From NCBI GenBank assembly GCA_033807695.1, contig CM066304.1, forward strand, positions 3,968,001 through 4,032,000: a stretch of 64,000 nucleotides of DNA, in the 5' to 3' direction. This document shows, in pieces, positions 61,040-64,000 of the stretch. Origin of the DNA: Daedaleopsis sinensis. Taxonomy: Eukaryota; Basidiomycota; Agaricomycetes; Polyporales; Polyporaceae. Made by a program: the position numbers and the translations under genes. The notes under the pieces are model-generated. The model saw only the letters and a list, made by a program, of their open reading frames with translations. It ran no database searches and was not told the DNA's origin. Numbering within the stretch: position 1 is the first letter of the stretch; each line of letters starts with the position of its first letter.

Positions 61040-64000
61040 TCCCGATTCGGGCGCTGATATGTGCGAGTGCGAGGATTCTCTGAGTGCGCGAGAACGGCGG
61101 TCTCGTGGAGTGCTCAGGAACTGTTCGCGGGTGGTTCCCTCCCACGCGGTTGACGGTGGTTGATCATCTTGCATTCTTGTTGCATTCAGGACTCGCTTCT
61201 GATTGTCGTCTAAAAGGGGAAAGTATCGAATCTATCTCTGCTTCCAACGCAGTTTCTGACAGATCGAGGTGCCTGCCGTACCAGCTCCTCCGACTCGCCC
61301 TGTTGTTCGCTCGCACGACTGCTTCTCGCAGTTGCGATAAGTAAATGCATGATAGTGGGCGTATCGACATGGGCGAAAAGGTAGGAGGATCGTACCTAGT
61401 CGTACCCCATCTTGAGCCCAGCAGAACGTAATCGATCGTCGGAGATCAGCTGTTTGCTGACCTTACCGTTTATGTTCAGTTGCATGATCTCGGCTCTTCC
61501 TCAACATAGCTACGATCAGGCGGCCCTGCGATACACGATTCGGAGTCAGACCCGCCCGGCGTACAGTAGCCGGCTGGTAAGGCCTTGGATTCGATCCTGG
61601 CACGGTGCCAGTGCTGTTCGTGGACGACGACGACGGTGATACTATGTAGTCAACGCTCAGGCCAGACGAGTCTCAACCGTGTGCTTGAGTCGAGTTCAAG
61701 CACTGCAGGTGTGTCGTGGATTTGGATGCTATACTCAGTGCTTGAAGTTGCTGATCCCGTCCGACAGCCGGTGTCCCTCCCCGCATCGCCGCGCAGTGTT
61801 CCCGGATGGGGTCGAAGTAGTATGGCAGTGTGCGACAGTGGCGTGCAGCACGCTGAGGAGCGGCATACATCGCAGGAGGAGATCACAGGTGTGCACATTA
61901 TGGAGACCGTGACCAAGGACGGGGTCTGCCTGGTGTAGTACGACTCGTCTGGTGCTCCTCAACCCGCCGCTCTCGTCACGGTCGCCTCCGCCTGTATGAA
62001 CCCTTCCGAGTCGGGACCCGTGTCTGACGCCAGGCCGAGAATTGGGATCCGGAGGTGAGTGTCGACACAGACGAGGACGGAGAATGCTAGGCTCGGACTT
62101 GGATCGAGCACAACTTGACGAAGCTTTCAACGCTCACTGGCCAGACCTAGCGTGAAAGGCTGCTAGAGTTGCTTCTTAGCATCCGTCTTCTTGACTACAT
62201 GTACGTACCAATCGCACTGTTGACTACTTCTGACACTCACACTATGCCAAGTCGCCACGAAACGACCACAAGTGCGACATAACTCCTGACAGAACCTCAA
62301 AGTGCGCGTGAGTGATCACGTTGTTGCTTCAAGTGTACTAACACATCGAATTATTAGGGAATGAGGTATACTACTACATCTCCGACCGTATATACACGAT
62401 CCTATCTCATAGTAATCCAACCTCTCGCTTCTACTCTCCACCCGGAACCGACAGCGTGTAGTGCTACCAGGACAATTCGGCGCTGCGAACGTCCAGCAAC
62501 TGCTCCCTCGTCGGGCCGGGCAGGCCCCTGCCGCACGCGTCCGTCTCCTGCCACCCGGTCAAGATGGAGGAAGTGACTGCTACCGCCATGCTTCCTGCGA
62601 CGTCTCGACCCCGGCAGGCCTACACAGACAGGCCTGCCTAATCGTACAGGTAGCGACCGTGCCCTCCGGTAAGCATGTCTATGCTCTAACTACATATGCC
62701 ACATCTCACGTGGTCCGCCGCGTACGTCTTCGATCAGGCATCACACCGGCCCGCATTGTACGACCTGAAATCTACAAGACACATATCCCCTTCAGGCCGG
62801 GTCCATGCCAGCATGAGCCTGCCAACAGCGACGTGCCGGGCGAACGTCTGGACCGACCCGAACGGTACGGTCGTGCTGCTCAGCCATCCACTTCCGGACG
62901 CCAGCGCCGACTTCTGTGTCATGGGGACACATTCCTGTCGCCAGCCACGAGTGAGACGCGCGAGTCGTGCAGAGTACGATGGATGGAACATACCTGACAT
63001 AGTATAAGTATACTAAAGCTCTCGCCATGACGACACACGAATGTTTACCTAAAAGGATCCAGTGGGATCAGGAATGGAACATCAAATATATATGCAGAGA
63101 TACGCACCGGTGACACGCCGCAAATGTCGAGGGTCCTGTCCGTCGTCTAGTGAGTACGGCGACGTCAATGGGTTGGCGAAGCAAATGCGAACTAACCTGG
63201 ACAAAGGCTATAGCAGGTCCGAAGCATGCTACCTGGTGGGAGAAGGGAGTCGGGTCAGTATCTCGTTTCGTGAGTCGAGGTGACTACTCATGGCAGCACG
63301 ATGATTTGTCGAGCTCACGAGGTGACTGGACGTGGAAGAGGACCGTCCCGGTGCAGACGTTGAGGGACACAGCGAGCAGGCTATGCCGAGCGTCGGGCAG
63401 GCCGTGTCGAGCGTCGAGGAGAGGACATTGGGAGGGATGGTGAGTGGGGGAGGTGAGTGGGGGAGGTGAGTGAGCCTGAGGGACTTGGACCAGCTCGCGC
63501 TCTAGTATTTATAGGGTGTCCAGGTGCGCGCGCTCGCAGCGGCACTCGCCGGTCCCCCGCCGGGCTCGTCGGCCTTACGTTCTGGCTGTCAACATTCTTG
63601 GTACGCACTTCGCCGTCTTCAGCCTACTGATCTGAATATGTCTGTCAACATTCATGTCCGCCGGACGAATCCCAGCTCTCCCAAGTCGCCGATCACTACC
63701 TACTCCTCCACACTCCGATCGCACATCGGGATGGACCTTGGAGGGCGTAAATCGACCTGACTTGGTTCAATTCCCGTGCCATGGCATTCGATACCATGTG
63801 CCGTATTCACTCAGTGCACAAATACTGAAAAGTTATCGAGCCATAGAACATAGGACTGCCCGGGCAACTGAACATGTATCTCGAATTCATATGTAGGGTC
63901 GTTTCACACAGACCATCCACACAGACCATTCCAATGGAACACCTGCCGGTCTCGGACTTGCTCAAAACTTGGACGCAAAGAGAATGAGGATTTCCTCGCA
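61040..64000. other. Unit 6: region downstream of UbiA copy 6
   Basis: Collinear with 12497-15460. No gene recognised. The sixth copy of the 209-residue gene would be expected just beyond the window. Confidence 0.5.

Larger units (their letters stand above)
59849..64000 (+). repeat. Tandem unit 6 (partial, runs off the window)
   Basis: First 4,152 bp of a sixth unit, with the same 5' deletion as units 4 and 5. From ~63,930 it starts to differ from the other units. Confidence 0.95.

Noticed and set aside
10760..64000. Array units as LTR retrotransposons, Helitrons or rDNA-type repeats
   Set aside because: No reverse transcriptase, integrase or Rep/helicase frame, no terminal repeats at unit borders and no rRNA sequence; the units hold ordinary spliced genes.

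Overview
The window looks like nuclear DNA of a filamentous basidiomycete, probably an agaricomycete close to the Polyporales. The genes are GC-rich and split by many 50-80 nt introns (GTRNGY donors, CTRAC-type branch sites, YAG acceptors), and they encode eukaryotic proteins: ribosomal protein eL37, a HAUS6/augmin-like subunit, a fungal NRPS-like adenylation enzyme, a Dal5-type MFS permease and a eukaryotic-length UbiA prenyltransferase. The species assignment is inference.

Left flank (1-10,759), mostly single copy. The 3' end of RPL37 (+) converges on a HAUS6_N-domain gene (-, ~487-3195). Upstream of that gene lies a ~200 bp snap-back inverted repeat (3335-3540). Next come a stand-alone adenylation-domain enzyme (-, 3857-5880), a decayed LINE fragment (-, ~6640-7025), a 45-bp minisatellite (7376-7516), and an allantoate-permease-family MFS transporter (-, 8104-10349) whose 5' side faces the array.

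Array (10,760 to the end of the window). Six head-to-tail copies of a ~9.3-9.9 kb unit start at 10,760, 20,622, 30,469, 41,321, 50,547 and 59,849; the sixth runs off the window. Each unit carries (i) a seven-exon UbiA prenyltransferase, (ii) ~3.2 kb with no recognisable gene, (iii) a single-exon gene for a 209-residue protein of unknown function, with its own TATA box, (iv) ~1.4 kb with no recognisable gene and (v) a ~2.7 kb very GC-rich block holding possible degenerate WD40-like fragments. The UbiA gene is complete, with promoter, in units 1-3. In units 4-6 one shared 552-bp deletion removes the promoter and exon 1. Unit 3 carries a 1.03 kb foldback transposon with tRNA-like arms. Unit 4 carries a ~1.3 kb block that is clearly diverged from all other units.

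How the parts may work together. An adenylating enzyme, an MFS exporter or importer and a multi-copy aromatic prenyltransferase lie side by side, which suggests a prenylated-aromatic (meroterpenoid-like) pathway amplified in tandem. This is inference from family membership and proximity only. The direct observations are the amplification, the partial 5' truncation, the mosaic distribution of variants between units, and the mainly synonymous differences in both repeated genes.
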